Counted from the first letter of the stretch, positions 25,252-34,545 are shown. The stretch is 64,000 nt of DNA from Bradyrhizobium tropiciagri (GCF_018130545.1 NZ_JAFCKF010000016.1:24839-88838), one strand, 5' to 3'. Numbers and translations: made by a program. Notes: generated by a model from the sequence alone, not told the origin.

Positions 25252-26701
25252 AGTGCCTCCAGTGTTGCATCGTCTCTACCGCTTTAGAGAAAATTGGCGA
25301 GGACAGTTGTTTCGCTCGGCTTGGAGCCGATACGACAATCTGCGCTGCTTCGCGCGGCTCCAGTTTCAACATGCCGCCACCGAGTGGGTGGCCCTCAAAC
25401 TCGCAGCTTAACTGCGTAAACGGTGTGCTCCAGCTTCTGACGATCTCAATCATCGCGGTTTTGTCGCGAACACGAACGGCGTGAAGAGAATTGGTGCACG
25501 TACAACCCGCGGCATTGCGAACAAGGTTTGCTGCGCGTCCGGACATGTATGTCAGGAAAAAGTCCGGGATCTGAACGTCTGGCACGGCGAACCACGGGTC
25601 GCGGACACGGCACTTGTATGCTTCGCGCGCTTCGCGGCCCGCTTCTGTGTCCAGATAGCGTCGAACAGATGCGGGTAACTTTTGATCCTTTGAAAGACGC
25701 AGTAGCAACATCGGTTCATCTTGTCGCTCCCAGTTCCTCACTATAGCCCGCGTAAGCGAGCCAGCGGGGAGGGCGCGACCATTTCTGACCGACGGTTGCA
25801 AGAGGTCGGACGGAATTTCGTGGCGCTCAGCCTCGGAAGGCCGCAGGTGGAAGAAATCGTTTGCGCCACTCACGTACCCAATCCCGACCGATGCAACGTC
25901 ACCCAGGCGACGCGAATGAGGATCAAACGCGATTTCCTCATACAATGCGCGGGCGTCAGGATGGGCGAGAAAAGGTCGTAACCGGCGGTTCCATCTGGAG
26001 CGCCATTCTGACACCGAAACACGCACGCCACTCCTTGGTGGCCTGCCACCCGGCTTAAATTGTTCGACGGCAGAGAACAGGAAAGAAGCCGTCGTTCCGC
26101 CAAAGCCATCCGCATAAAGGAGCCAACAATCCTCCGACAAGTCGGGAAAGAGCTTGCCCTTCACAGCGATCACGTGAACGTGCCCAAAGTTGCCGACTAG
26201 GTACTCTAGCAGTGGCGATGCGTAAGGAGCGTGCCCGATCTCGGCGGGAACGACGAAAGCCATTCTTCCGTCCGGCTTGAGAAGGCTCGCGGTGGCGACC
26301 AGGAACGGGGCCCAAGAAGAGGTGAGGCCCGAGAACTTTGCGCCGAGGCGTTGGCAAAGTTCGAGAGCACGTTCGCGTGCGGCACCCTTGAACGTCTGAT
26401 ATCGGATGAACGGCGGGTTTCCAGCCGCGCATTCAAAGCGTTCGCTGGTGTTGGCCGCCCAAGCGAACAGGTCTCCCTCATGCACCAATGCCCACGGAGC
26501 GCGGGAAATTGCGGTGCCGACAGCGGCAGGGTCCTGCTCAATGCCGACTGCGTTCTGGTGACCGGCGATAAATCTGCCGTCGCCGCACGAGGGATCCAAA
26601 AGGCGATCTGCAGGATCGCGTACGGCCCACTGAAGCAGCGTAGCGACAACTGCGTCGGGGGTGTAGTAAGCCCCTGACGTTTTCCTATGCTGCGCGTTCA
26701 C
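25235..26701 (-). CDS. Type II N6-adenine DNA methyltransferase (gamma class, TaqI/Eco57I-like)
   Basis: The 488-residue protein has SAM-binding motif I LLDPSCGDGRF (34-44), the preceding SGAYYTPD motif X, and catalytic motif IV NPPF (95-98 in AAGNPPFIRYQ). The order X-I-IV and the following large target-recognition domain (about 220-470) define gamma-class adenine methyltransferases. It protects host sites against the endonuclease encoded immediately downstream. The start is GTG at 26701 with GGAGACG upstream. No separate controller gene is seen, though a predicted small RNA lies in the upstream region on the other strand. Confidence 0.9.
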   Translation of the reverse strand: MNAQHRKTSGAYYTPDAVVATLLQWAVRDPADRLLDPSCGDGRFIAGHQNAVGIEQDPAAVGTAISRAPWALVHEGDLFAWAANTSERFECAAGNPPFIRYQTFKGAARERALELCQRLGAKFSGLTSSWAPFLVATASLLKPDGRMAFVVPAEIGHAPYASPLLEYLVGNFGHVHVIAVKGKLFPDLSEDCWLLYADGFGGTTASFLFSAVEQFKPGGRPPRSGVRVSVSEWRSRWNRRLRPFLAHPDARALYEEIAFDPHSRRLGDVASVGIGYVSGANDFFHLRPSEAERHEIPSDLLQPSVRNGRALPAGSLTRAIVRNWERQDEPMLLLRLSKDQKLPASVRRYLDTEAGREAREAYKCRVRDPWFAVPDVQIPDFFLTYMSGRAANLVRNAAGCTCTNSLHAVRVRDKTAMIEIVRSWSTPFTQLSCEFEGHPLGGGMLKLEPREAAQIVVSAPSRAKQLSSPIFSKAVETMQHWRHYAAIQ

Positions 26702-26878
26702 TCTACGTCTCCGTCACCCAAGGCTGCCCATACTAGTTGATTCGCCACGTCGCCGAACCAGTCGGCAGGCGCGCGGCGTCCGGGCTGAATGGGGTCATAT
26801 TGACCGCATTTAAGTGTCCCTTGGACCACATTTCTGTGGAGAGCCTTGCTCCCGATCGCAGAAGTCGTTGATAACTGA

Positions 26879-26908
26879 TTGACGGACCCATTTCGAGGGG
26901 GGTACTTT
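26879..26908 (+). promoter_or_regulatory. predicted promoter of a short transcript
   Basis: TTGACG (26879-26884), 18 bases, TACTTT (26903-26908). It faces an intrinsic terminator 37 bp further on, with no protein gene between. This is a sigma70-like match only. Confidence 0.35.
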
Positions 26909-26913
26909 CGCAT

Positions 26914-26970
26914 GCGACACGAGCCGGAGGTATGCTCGCGGACAGCCGCCCATCCAAGGCGGCTTTTTTT
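26914..26970 (+). ncRNA. predicted small RNA in the primase/methyltransferase intergenic region
   Basis: An about 57-nt transcript is inferred from a promoter-like pair (26879-26908) and a strong terminator (26945-26970). The body contains GCATGCGACACGAGCCGGAG. It lies upstream of the element's replication genes and opposite to the methyltransferase, so it could control either. Purely predicted. Confidence 0.3.
26945..26970 (+). terminator. strong intrinsic terminator with no upstream gene
   Basis: GCCGCC (26945-26950), 7-base loop, GGCGGC (26958-26963), then seven T. No rightward protein gene ends before it; the methyltransferase to the left starts at 26701 on the other strand. It therefore ends a short unannotated transcript or insulates the rightward replication operon. 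Confidence 0.75.
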
Positions 26971-27075
26971 GTGCGCTACCGCTACTCGGGCAGCGCTTCC
27001 CAAAACAACTGACAATTGAAAAAATCGCCGGTCCTTCGGGCCAGGCGTGCGTAGACTATTGCGGAAAGGATTTCG

Positions 27076-27759
27076 ATGCAGCGGTTAACGCTGAGCGAGT
27101 TGCTGCACGTTACCAATACCGGCGAGGAAGCACTGAAGTCCATGCGCCGCCGGGGCCAGATAGCCTTGGCTTTTGGCCTTCGTGACGCTTTTGCCTCGTC
27201 CTGGTATTTGCCGGTCGATGCGGTCTCCATGTTGGTGACCTCCGCTTTGGCGAAGGTCTACGGCGTCAGCAATGCCGCGGTACTCGTGCGCATTTCTGGC
27301 GATGTCTTGCTTCAGATCGTCGCCGGGGCAGAAGCTGACACCGATACCGACGCAATGCTTTGCGTGATGGATCTCGTCCGCGAGCGTGATGGCGTTCGAG
27401 CTTACTTCGTGTCCTGTGCGGCGGTAGACGCATTCCTGCCGGAACTGCCAAGGTCATGCGAGACGCACGACTTCGTTCCGGAGCGTCTCATCATGATCAA
27501 CGTCAGCCAAGTTATCCGCGCGCTCCGCGTCAGCGCGTTGAGGATCGGGGTTGATTTGACTGCACCATTCTTGCCGCCGCCAGATAGCCTAGAGTTTCAG
27601 AAGCTGATGGCGTCGTACTCTCAGTTACCGCACACTATGGTCGAACTGCACACTATCAAGAAGCGAGATGCGCTTGCCCGCAAGATCGGAGCCAAAGCGC
27701 GGGCTTTCGGCGGCGGATCGCTTCTGATGAACAAGCCTTTCGCCTCCAAAGCAGCATAG
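27076..27759 (+). CDS. element protein of unknown function, upstream of primase
   Basis: A 227-residue soluble protein with AAGGA upstream of its ATG. Its N-terminus (MQRLTLSELLHVTNTGEEALKSMRRRGQIALAFG) resembles a MerR/HTH-like DNA-binding helix pair. The rest is a mixed alpha/beta domain without recognised motif. It lies just after the predicted small RNA and terminator and 162 bp before the primase. Position suggests a regulator of the replication genes; unproven. Confidence 0.65.
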   Translation: MQRLTLSELLHVTNTGEEALKSMRRRGQIALAFGLRDAFASSWYLPVDAVSMLVTSALAKVYGVSNAAVLVRISGDVLLQIVAGAEADTDTDAMLCVMDLVRERDGVRAYFVSCAAVDAFLPELPRSCETHDFVPERLIMINVSQVIRALRVSALRIGVDLTAPFLPPPDSLEFQKLMASYSQLPHTMVELHTIKKRDALARKIGAKARAFGGGSLLMNKPFASKAA

Positions 27760-27921
27760 TCGGCCTAGCTGATCAAACCTTCGAAGTCATTCACGCCGCC
27801 TCAACGCTCGCGCGCCGTCTACTCGTCTGCGGCGCCACTGACCGAGAACGACCCCGCAATACAATTGTTGCGAGGCTGAACAGTTATTCCCAAACCCATA
27901 CCCCCAGGACCAGGATAGTGC

Positions 27922-28983
27922 ATGACGCGCGATGCTCTCGGCGCTGATGCGGACTGCCTTGCACAGTCTACCGCGCAGAGCTACCCAGATGTTCGTCCGG
28001 ATCGGATGAACCGGCTCGATGATGTCGCGCGCGCAGAACTGCGTTACCGAGCCGCCGACATTGTCCGGTCGTTCCGGGGTGACCCTAACCGCAAGCTTTG
28101 CAATCGCCGAGCGTGGCGCTGGGGGCGCAAAGGGTCGTTGGTCCTGAATGTCTCCGGAGGTGAACAGGGCTTGTGGTACGACCACGAGAAAGGCGTCGGC
28201 GGCGACATTATCGACTTTCTCACGGTCGAACTTTGCTGCCCGGTTCCTGATGCCATCGCCTACGCGCTGAGCCTGTTGGGACCCACATGGTCGCCAGTCA
28301 ACGCCAAGTCGCGGCCGAAGCCTGAAAAGTCGGAACCCGACGATAGCCAGAAGACAGAAAGAGCGGTGAAAATCTGGAGCAGCGTGTCGCCGCTGCGTGG
28401 CACGCCCGCAGAGCAGTACTTGATCAAGCGCGGTATCGCAGTGCCAGAGGCGGCATTCGATGTGTTGGGATTTACGCACTGGGAGGATCGGCTCTCGCCG
28501 CGCAGCACGACCGTCGTGCGAAGAGCTGCGATACTTGCGCTCGTTCAGGATGTCGTCACGCAGGAGCCGATTAGCGTTCGCGTTCGGGAATTGACCCGCA
28601 ATGCAGAGGCAGCAGGTTCGTGGCTTAGTTTAGGGCCAACTACGAATGGCGTCATTCGGCTTTCGGAGCCGACCGACGGAGAACTCACTATTGGAGAGGG
28701 TCTTGAGACCTGTTTGTCAGGCATGTTGCTCGGCTACGGCCCTGCGTGGTCGGTGATCTCTGCAGGCGGCATGACCAACTTCCCGGTTCTGGATTATATC
28801 GACTGCCTGACGATCTTGGTCGACCACGACGAGAGCGGCACGGGCCAGCGCGCGGCAAACGCCTGCTGTCAACGTTGGATCTCCGCCGGGAAGCGCGTGC
28901 GGCGCATAATGCCGGAAGCGCCCGGCCACGATATGAACGATCTGCTGCTCATGCAGTCTGCGAATTCGCTACGGCATGAGTGA
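27922..28983 (+). CDS. Toprim-domain primase-like protein
   Basis: The 353-residue protein has an N-terminal region with RAWRWGRKGSLVLNVSG and GLWYDHEKGVGGDIIDFL, typical of phage and plasmid primases related to DnaG. A Toprim domain follows with the Glu of TIGEGLETCLS and the DxD of ILVDHDESGTG. No CHC2 zinc finger is seen, so it belongs to the short Toprim/DUF7146-type primases. It probably makes primers for element replication. Its stop overlaps the helicase start by 8 bases, so they are coupled. Confidence 0.85.
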   Translation: MTRDALGADADCLAQSTAQSYPDVRPDRMNRLDDVARAELRYRAADIVRSFRGDPNRKLCNRRAWRWGRKGSLVLNVSGGEQGLWYDHEKGVGGDIIDFLTVELCCPVPDAIAYALSLLGPTWSPVNAKSRPKPEKSEPDDSQKTERAVKIWSSVSPLRGTPAEQYLIKRGIAVPEAAFDVLGFTHWEDRLSPRSTTVVRRAAILALVQDVVTQEPISVRVRELTRNAEAAGSWLSLGPTTNGVIRLSEPTDGELTIGEGLETCLSGMLLGYGPAWSVISAGGMTNFPVLDYIDCLTILVDHDESGTGQRAANACCQRWISAGKRVRRIMPEAPGHDMNDLLLMQSANSLRHE

Positions 28984-31408
28984 AGTTCGCGGGGTCATCA
29001 TCAATGATGCCGCACCCAACCGATCGAGCCATGCTGCGGACGCTGTGCCTGTCGATATCGCCCGCGCAACGCTGCGGGCTGCGCTCGACCGGCAAGTCCA
29101 GGATGCGATCAGCTTTCATGTGAGTAGGGCTACCGACGAAACCAACGCGGACCATCTGCCTGCGCACTCGGCAATTCGGATTACGACGGGCGCGGGCAAA
29201 TCGGACACTATGCGCATTGCCGCCGCGCGATACGTGCGTGAAGCAAAGGCGCGGGGCATTCCTCATCGGGTGGTCATGTTGGTTCCAACGCATCGGCTTG
29301 GCGCTGAAGCGCGCGGGCGCGTGGCAAATGACATCAGCGCAGCGTTGTTGCAATCAAGAAAGGCCGATGATGTCGAGACGGGCGAGCCGCTATGCCTGAA
29401 TTTGTCAGCGGTGGAGGTCGCTGAAGCAATCGGCGCTGATGTCGAACGGAGTGCCTGCCGCAAGCCGCGCAAGGGCGACGAGCCAATTCTCTGCGCGTTC
29501 TACCACGAATGTCGCTACCAGAAGCAAAAGCAGATAGCGAAGCGAGCTGACATTGTATTTGCTGCACATCAGTATGCGTACAGTCCGCCTCCAGAACTGA
29601 TTAAGAAGGTCGGGCTCGTGGTGATCGACGAGAGCTTCTGGCAATCCGGCCTGTCGACGAGTGGCAGGATCGCAGTAGATGGGCTTGGCGCCGAGTTGAA
29701 GTCATTTCCGGTCAGGGACCCGAACGGCGCTACTGATTATTTTGCGACCGCCCATTTAGCCGATCTGATCGAGAGGCTTCAACAAGCAGTCAGGGTGTCG
29801 CCTGAAGGCGCGTATCTGGGAAAGTCCGCGCTACTGGCAGCGGGTTTGCTGCCTGGGGACGGTTATGAAGACGGCTCGGCCGCGTCGGCTGGCAAGCTCG
29901 AATGGCGACGCAAAGTGAATTTCAATTTGGCGCCCAACAGCAGCGAGGAGACGCTGGCGTCATTGCTCAAGCAATATCGCTTCCAAGGTCAGTTGCCGCG
30001 ACGCGCTGCGATTTGGCGCGCGGTTCATGACTTGTTGACCGGTGCCGAAGAAGCGACTGGTCGTTTGCGTACGGAAAGAAAGTTAAGCAAGGACGGCTCT
30101 GTCCTATACTTGCGTGTTAATGCACGCCGGGACATCCATCCGCGAGTGGCCGACCTCCCGATCATCGTGCTCGACGCGACGTTGAACATCGATATTGTCA
30201 GGTATTTCTTGCCCCGCATCGATCTCAAAGTCGATATTAACGTCGACGCGCCGCATGAACGCATCGTGCAAGTCGTTGATCTGCCGGTCGGCAAAGCGTC
30301 GTTATCGCGACTTGATGGAGGCAAGCGCAAACCAGAAGAAGAGCTTCGGGTCGGGAGGAAGCGCAATCGGTTGGCGAGCGTGGTTCGCAGGCTCGCGCGC
30401 GGAAGATGCGGTGTCGTGATTACGAACAAGGAGCTTGAGCAGCAGATTGAGCTTGATGGGACGAACGTCGATACCGCGCACTTCAACGCGATTGAGGGCA
30501 TAGACCGTTGGCGCGATGCGGAGATCCTAGTCACGATTGGCCGACCTCTACCGTCACCGAAAGCGACGGAGGACATGGCGGCTGCGTTGACAGGGAAGCC
30601 GGTGACACTCGCGCTAGGACCTTCCACCCGTCCTGGAGGTCGCCCGCAGCAGATGATTGTCGTCGAGCGACCGATCCGATTGAAGGATGGCTCCGAACTG
30701 ATGCTGCCGTGCCGGGTGTTCGACGCGGCGGAAGCCGAGTTGATCCGAAAGGCCGTGACGGAGGCGGCCGTGGTGCAAGCTCTCGGCCGGGCGCGAGGCG
30801 TCAATCGGACGGCCGACAATCCGGTGGAGGTCTACATGATCTTGCATGATACGACCGTGCCGACCTCGGTGGATGCCGTGATCCAATTTTGCGATTTAGA
30901 ACCGACGAATATCGACATCATGGTCGAGCGCGGCTTGCTGCCGCAATGGGGCGCGGACGCCGCCAAGCTCTATCCCGATCTCTGGCCGAGCGCGCAAGCA
31001 GCCAAAAAGGCCTATCAGCGTGCCAAGTTGGACGTTGAACGCCTTGGTCGGGCGCGAAGAGGGGGACATTCCCTTATAGATATTATTTATAAGGACTTGT
31101 CCCTCTCTTCATTCCTACTGGTCCGCTATCAACCCCAAGCCCGTCGCGCGCAAGCGCGGCTCGCGCTAGTCGATCAGACGCGAGTTCTTGAAGCTCGGGA
31201 GCGGATCGACGCGGAATTTGGGCCCCTAGCGCTATTCGAGTTCATTCCCTCTCGCACTCAGCCTCTCGTGCAGGCTGGCGATCCTATGCTGGCACTGATC
31301 TGGGGGAGGCCGGGTGGCAATTTCGCCGCCCGTTACTTGCCAGATCGGCGCATTGTGACCCCGCCGGCGCGTTCCTTTCTTTGCGAGCCGTTGCCACTGT
31401 GCGCCTAG
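28976..31408 (+). CDS. SF2-type DNA helicase of phage/plasmid replication
   Basis: The 810-residue protein has Walker A ITTGAGKSDTM, an early motif Ia VVMLVPTHRLGAEA, a DE-x-x Walker B LVVIDESFWQ, and a motif VI-like VQALGRARGVNRT. A Cys-rich segment (ILCAFYHECRYQKQK) between motifs I and II could bind a metal or iron-sulphur cluster. It is translationally coupled to the Toprim primase (ATGAGTGA overlap), the standard primase-helicase pair of satellites and small elements. The unwinding role is inferred from motifs. Confidence 0.85.
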   Translation: MSEVRGVIINDAAPNRSSHAADAVPVDIARATLRAALDRQVQDAISFHVSRATDETNADHLPAHSAIRITTGAGKSDTMRIAAARYVREAKARGIPHRVVMLVPTHRLGAEARGRVANDISAALLQSRKADDVETGEPLCLNLSAVEVAEAIGADVERSACRKPRKGDEPILCAFYHECRYQKQKQIAKRADIVFAAHQYAYSPPPELIKKVGLVVIDESFWQSGLSTSGRIAVDGLGAELKSFPVRDPNGATDYFATAHLADLIERLQQAVRVSPEGAYLGKSALLAAGLLPGDGYEDGSAASAGKLEWRRKVNFNLAPNSSEETLASLLKQYRFQGQLPRRAAIWRAVHDLLTGAEEATGRLRTERKLSKDGSVLYLRVNARRDIHPRVADLPIIVLDATLNIDIVRYFLPRIDLKVDINVDAPHERIVQVVDLPVGKASLSRLDGGKRKPEEELRVGRKRNRLASVVRRLARGRCGVVITNKELEQQIELDGTNVDTAHFNAIEGIDRWRDAEILVTIGRPLPSPKATEDMAAALTGKPVTLALGPSTRPGGRPQQMIVVERPIRLKDGSELMLPCRVFDAAEAELIRKAVTEAAVVQALGRARGVNRTADNPVEVYMILHDTTVPTSVDAVIQFCDLEPTNIDIMVERGLLPQWGADAAKLYPDLWPSAQAAKKAYQRAKLDVERLGRARRGGHSLIDIIYKDLSLSSFLLVRYQPQARRAQARLALVDQTRVLEARERIDAEFGPLALFEFIPSRTQPLVQAGDPMLALIWGRPGGNFAARYLPDRRIVTPPARSFLCEPLPLCA

Positions 31409-31577
31409 CAACAGATTGCTGGATGCTGGTCGAAAAACTGCCTGGCTGAAATCTAATACCGATAACAACTCGCTGGGGTCCTGGTCCGCCGCGGGGCAGT
31501 GCGGGTGACACTTGTGCACTTTGGATAACCAGTCCCAGCAAATTCTTAGACCAACAACAACGACAGGGAGTTTAGAT

Positions 31578-32063
31578 GTGAAATTGATTTCCGCGTTCGG
31601 CGCCGCCGACATGCTAGAACTTGATCGGCAAACGGTCCGCCGCGCGTTGCGCCATGTTCGGCCGGACGGGCACGAGAACAAGCAGCCCCGTTGGCGCCTG
31701 AAGACGATTATCGACGCCGTCGATCGACACCTCGGACGCAGCAACGGCGCCATTGCGCCTACTGCGACCGCCGCCCTGGACGCTCTCTTTGAGGCGTTTG
31801 ATACCGGCTGTAAGCGCCTCGACGGTTTGCCGGACCTCGAAGCTCGGCGTCGTGAAGCGCGCCGGTTGATGGCGGCGCTGGTCGAGCTTGACGCCGCTAT
31901 GCGCGCCGATGCCCGCGTGCGCCGTGAGGATGAACTACGGGCCGCGTTACGATGCGACGAACACTTCCGGATTGCGATGCGCAACTTCGAGCGGCCCTGC
32001 GGTTGGACGCAAGAGCAGTGCTGGGCATTGTTGACCGAAAGGGTCGAAGGGGCTGAGCAATGA
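31578..32063 (+). CDS. HTH protein resembling small terminase (Nu1-like)
   Basis: Starting at GTG 31578 (AGGGAG upstream) the protein has 161 residues. An upstream in-frame start at 31512 exists but lacks a ribosome site. The N-terminus VKLISAFGAADMLELDRQTVRRALRHV is a MerR/Nu1-type helix-turn-helix, and the rest is helical with an acidic-basic pattern. Phage small terminase subunits and excisionases share this fold. In a satellite it could redirect packaging; in a plain island it could be a regulator. It overlaps the next gene by four bases. Confidence 0.6.
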   Translation: MKLISAFGAADMLELDRQTVRRALRHVRPDGHENKQPRWRLKTIIDAVDRHLGRSNGAIAPTATAALDALFEAFDTGCKRLDGLPDLEARRREARRLMAALVELDAAMRADARVRREDELRAALRCDEHFRIAMRNFERPCGWTQEQCWALLTERVEGAEQ

Positions 32064-32476
32064 CCGACGACCAAAAGGAACTCGCCGCCGAACTTGACAG
32101 GCTGGCTGGTGACGCAGCCCGACTTGCGGACCGCGTGCGTCGGCTCGGCCGGATTGGTGACGGGATGGACGATCTTCGCGAAGGATTGTTCCTGAGCGTG
32201 GGTCAGGCAGCCATTGTGTGTGATGTCAGCGACCAAGCGATTTACAATTGGATCGAGCATGCCGCGCGGGTGCGCCGTCCAATTGCCGAAAAGCGCGCAA
32301 ATGTGTGGATCATCGATACAGCACGGCTCTTCGCATACGTCGATAAACGTCGCGGCGGTCCGTCGGCCCGCGTGATAGCAGTGGACCGGCTGCGGGCATT
32401 TTGGCCGATCTGGTCAAAGCCGCAGAAATTGCGTTTGGGTGAGCCCGCGCCGGAAGGCGCCAACTCGTATTCGTAG
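32060..32476 (+). CDS. small HTH protein, coupled to the previous gene
   Basis: The 138-residue protein has a helical N-terminus (ELAAELDRLAGDAARLADRVRRL). A helix-turn-helix follows (LSVGQAAIVCDVSDQAIYNWIEHAA), then a wing-like segment. Its ATG overlaps the previous stop (ATGA), so translation is coupled. A DNA-binding accessory or regulatory protein of the element; no specific match. Confidence 0.6.
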   Translation: MTDDQKELAAELDRLAGDAARLADRVRRLGRIGDGMDDLREGLFLSVGQAAIVCDVSDQAIYNWIEHAARVRRPIAEKRANVWIIDTARLFAYVDKRRGGPSARVIAVDRLRAFWPIWSKPQKLRLGEPAPEGANSYS

Positions 32477-32512
32477 CCGGTGCGTCGCTGGTCGGCTTTG
32501 ATCGAAAATGGA

Positions 32513-33538
32513 CTACTGGGCCTTCGAAGGGTGAGACACCTTCCATTCGTCGTATGACATGGACGAAGCGAGCAATCGATCAAAATTGCGCTTTCGCTGA
32601 TCAATAATGTCTCGATTGATTGAAAATTCCACGCGATTGAAGTTGCCAAAGCGGTTTAGCAGCAAGAAGCCAGACAGCTGGTCGTCAACAATCAACACGT
32701 CTTGGAGGTCATCATCACTGTTATTGTGCGACTTGAGGTACTGCTCTCGATCAATCAACCGCAAGGAAATGCCGTCTTTGACGTGCTTTTGAATTAGATC
32801 GTCAATGACTTTGGCTTGCTGGGGGCCATCCGCGGGAGCCATTATGAATATCCTCAGAAGATCCACCTTCCGCTCTTTAACTGCCTTCACGTTCTCTTCG
32901 AAATATTGATTAGCCCAATACTGTCCCCAGAATTTTTCTGGAAACACATACTGGGTTGCGTAGAACGAGTGCTTTGCATTCTTGATCATAGGCAGCAGAT
33001 AAGTTGGAAGCTCCTCAGCGTTCACGGTGTAGGTTCCTTGAGCAAGTTGATCGAAAGTTGTTCGGACGTTTTGAATTGCCGAGTCCGCGATCTTGATCAA
33101 GGTTTCGTTCTTGAGTTTGCCGATATCATCATATCGATCGGAAATCTGTAGAAACCTCTTGCTCAGCGGATTTTGAGCAAATTTGATAACCGCGCTCTCG
33201 CTCAGAAATGGTTCGCGAGAAAGATTGTAGAAGAGAGTGAAGAGAACCAAGAAGCCAGCGATTGCGCCGCCGACCTTATAAACTTGACGGTCAACCGTCG
33301 CTGATGAAGTCAAAAAATAGAAGAGAATGAGCGCGCCAGTCATGGCGAGGTTGAAGGGCACCGCCAACAATTCCCAGACTGGGTCGATCTGGAGATAGCG
33401 TGCAGCCAAGACTAGAACGACGGCCGCCCCGAAGAACATAACGGCGAGCACGAACACGATCCAAGTGTAGGAAGGCTTAGCTTCGGGGACCGCTGGCGCT
33501 GCCCCATGTTCAGTTCGCAAACGCGGAACTTGAGCCAT
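32513..33538 (-). CDS. three-helix membrane protein with PLD-like C-terminal domain (tentative)
   Basis: The 341-residue protein has membrane helices at about 23-48 (WIVFVLAVMFFGAAVVLVLA), 56-77 and 88-106. A cytosolic region of about 230 residues follows, containing SFYATQYVFPEKFWGQYWA, VDLLRIFIMAP and DVLIVDDQLSGFLLLN. The last segment resembles the second half of a phospholipase D-type motif, but the HxK is absent, so catalysis is doubtful. It is alone on the minus strand inside the replication region, with a good GGAGAG before its start. A membrane-acting effector of the element is possible. Confidence 0.6.
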   Translation of the reverse strand: MAQVPRLRTEHGAAPAVPEAKPSYTWIVFVLAVMFFGAAVVLVLAARYLQIDPVWELLAVPFNLAMTGALILFYFLTSSATVDRQVYKVGGAIAGFLVLFTLFYNLSREPFLSESAVIKFAQNPLSKRFLQISDRYDDIGKLKNETLIKIADSAIQNVRTTFDQLAQGTYTVNAEELPTYLLPMIKNAKHSFYATQYVFPEKFWGQYWANQYFEENVKAVKERKVDLLRIFIMAPADGPQQAKVIDDLIQKHVKDGISLRLIDREQYLKSHNNSDDDLQDVLIVDDQLSGFLLLNRFGNFNRVEFSINRDIIDQRKRNFDRLLASSMSYDEWKVSHPSKAQ

Positions 33539-33837
33539 TTCTACTCTCCAATGAAATACAGCAATAAAATGCAGCCATTGAAGCGCAACCTGTGGTCGTG
33601 AACAAGCCTACACGAACCAGTAGAGCCCATTTATTTCGAGCCTCTGCATCTTTAGCGAGGTCGCTTGCTGACCCAAATGCGGCCCCCCAGGTCCGAGGCG
33701 GGACGTGCCTTTTCCTATATCTCTCCGAAGCTCGAATGCATCGAAGCTTGGAGCGAGCCAAGAGTAACCGCTCAGAATTTGGATCGCTCCAAGCGCCTGA
33801 TATACGCAGACCCCTTAGCGTCAGTTAGACTGACCGT

Positions 33838-34545
33838 ATGAGAAATCCTTTCAAGAAAACTCCGATGCAAGAACTTGAAACCACTATCGACGCGCTTACG
33901 AAGCGCGGCGAACAACTTGCCATCAAGCGTGTCGCGGCACAGGCGGCGGCGGACAAGGCGATCAAGGCCCGACAGCACGCCTTGCTGTCGGCCGACCTCA
34001 ACGACCGCCGGACGCTCGACAAGGTGCAAAGTGCCGCGCTGGCGGCAAGCGTAGAATTGGCAGCGATCGATGATGCGATCGCTGTGCTTGACCGCCAGAA
34101 GGCCGAAGCCAAGCGTGAGCTTGCTGCCGAACGCGACCGCGTCGACCGCGCCGCGGCGGCAGACAAGCTGACCAACCAGGTTGACGCCATCAAGCTGGCG
34201 TTGCCGCAATACCTTGAGCACTCGCGGGTGCTCGCTGATGCCCTGTCTGGGATTTCTGACTGGCATTTCGAGAGCGATCAGATCGCCAAGTTTGCTCAGA
34301 ACACGGTCGCTCAGATCGAGGTTGCTGCCAACTTCGCGCTCTCCGAGTTGGCTGCGATGCCGGACGCTATCCGTGACGGGCGGCAGGCCATTCCGGGAGC
34401 GGCGCTCGTGTCGGGCATCCCTCCCGTCGAGTTGGTTGTCGCGCCGCAGATCGAGCTTGATCCGGTGCTCCGCGCGGCGAACTTCACCGAGATCGACCGC
34501 CGCGACGAAGCGCGCTCGATCCAGATCGAGGTGCCGCGCACATGA
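33838..34545 (+). CDS. coiled-coil protein, first of a three-gene coupled set
   Basis: A 235-residue Ala/Glu/Lys/Arg-rich protein. Residues about 8-115 predict a long coiled coil (AQAAADKAIKARQHALLSAD and similar), followed by a helical region and a short end (ARSIQIEVPRT). It resembles scaffold-like or replication-accessory proteins of mobile elements but no family is recognised. Its stop overlaps the start of the 66-residue gene (ATGA). Confidence 0.65.
   Translation: MRNPFKKTPMQELETTIDALTKRGEQLAIKRVAAQAAADKAIKARQHALLSADLNDRRTLDKVQSAALAASVELAAIDDAIAVLDRQKAEAKRELAAERDRVDRAAAADKLTNQVDAIKLALPQYLEHSRVLADALSGISDWHFESDQIAKFAQNTVAQIEVAANFALSELAAMPDAIRDGRQAIPGAALVSGIPPVELVVAPQIELDPVLRAANFTEIDRRDEARSIQIEVPRT

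Noticed and set aside
33510-33761. 83-codon minus-strand frame with a possible membrane helix
   Set aside because: TTG start, no ribosome site, and overlap with the well-supported 32513-33538 gene.
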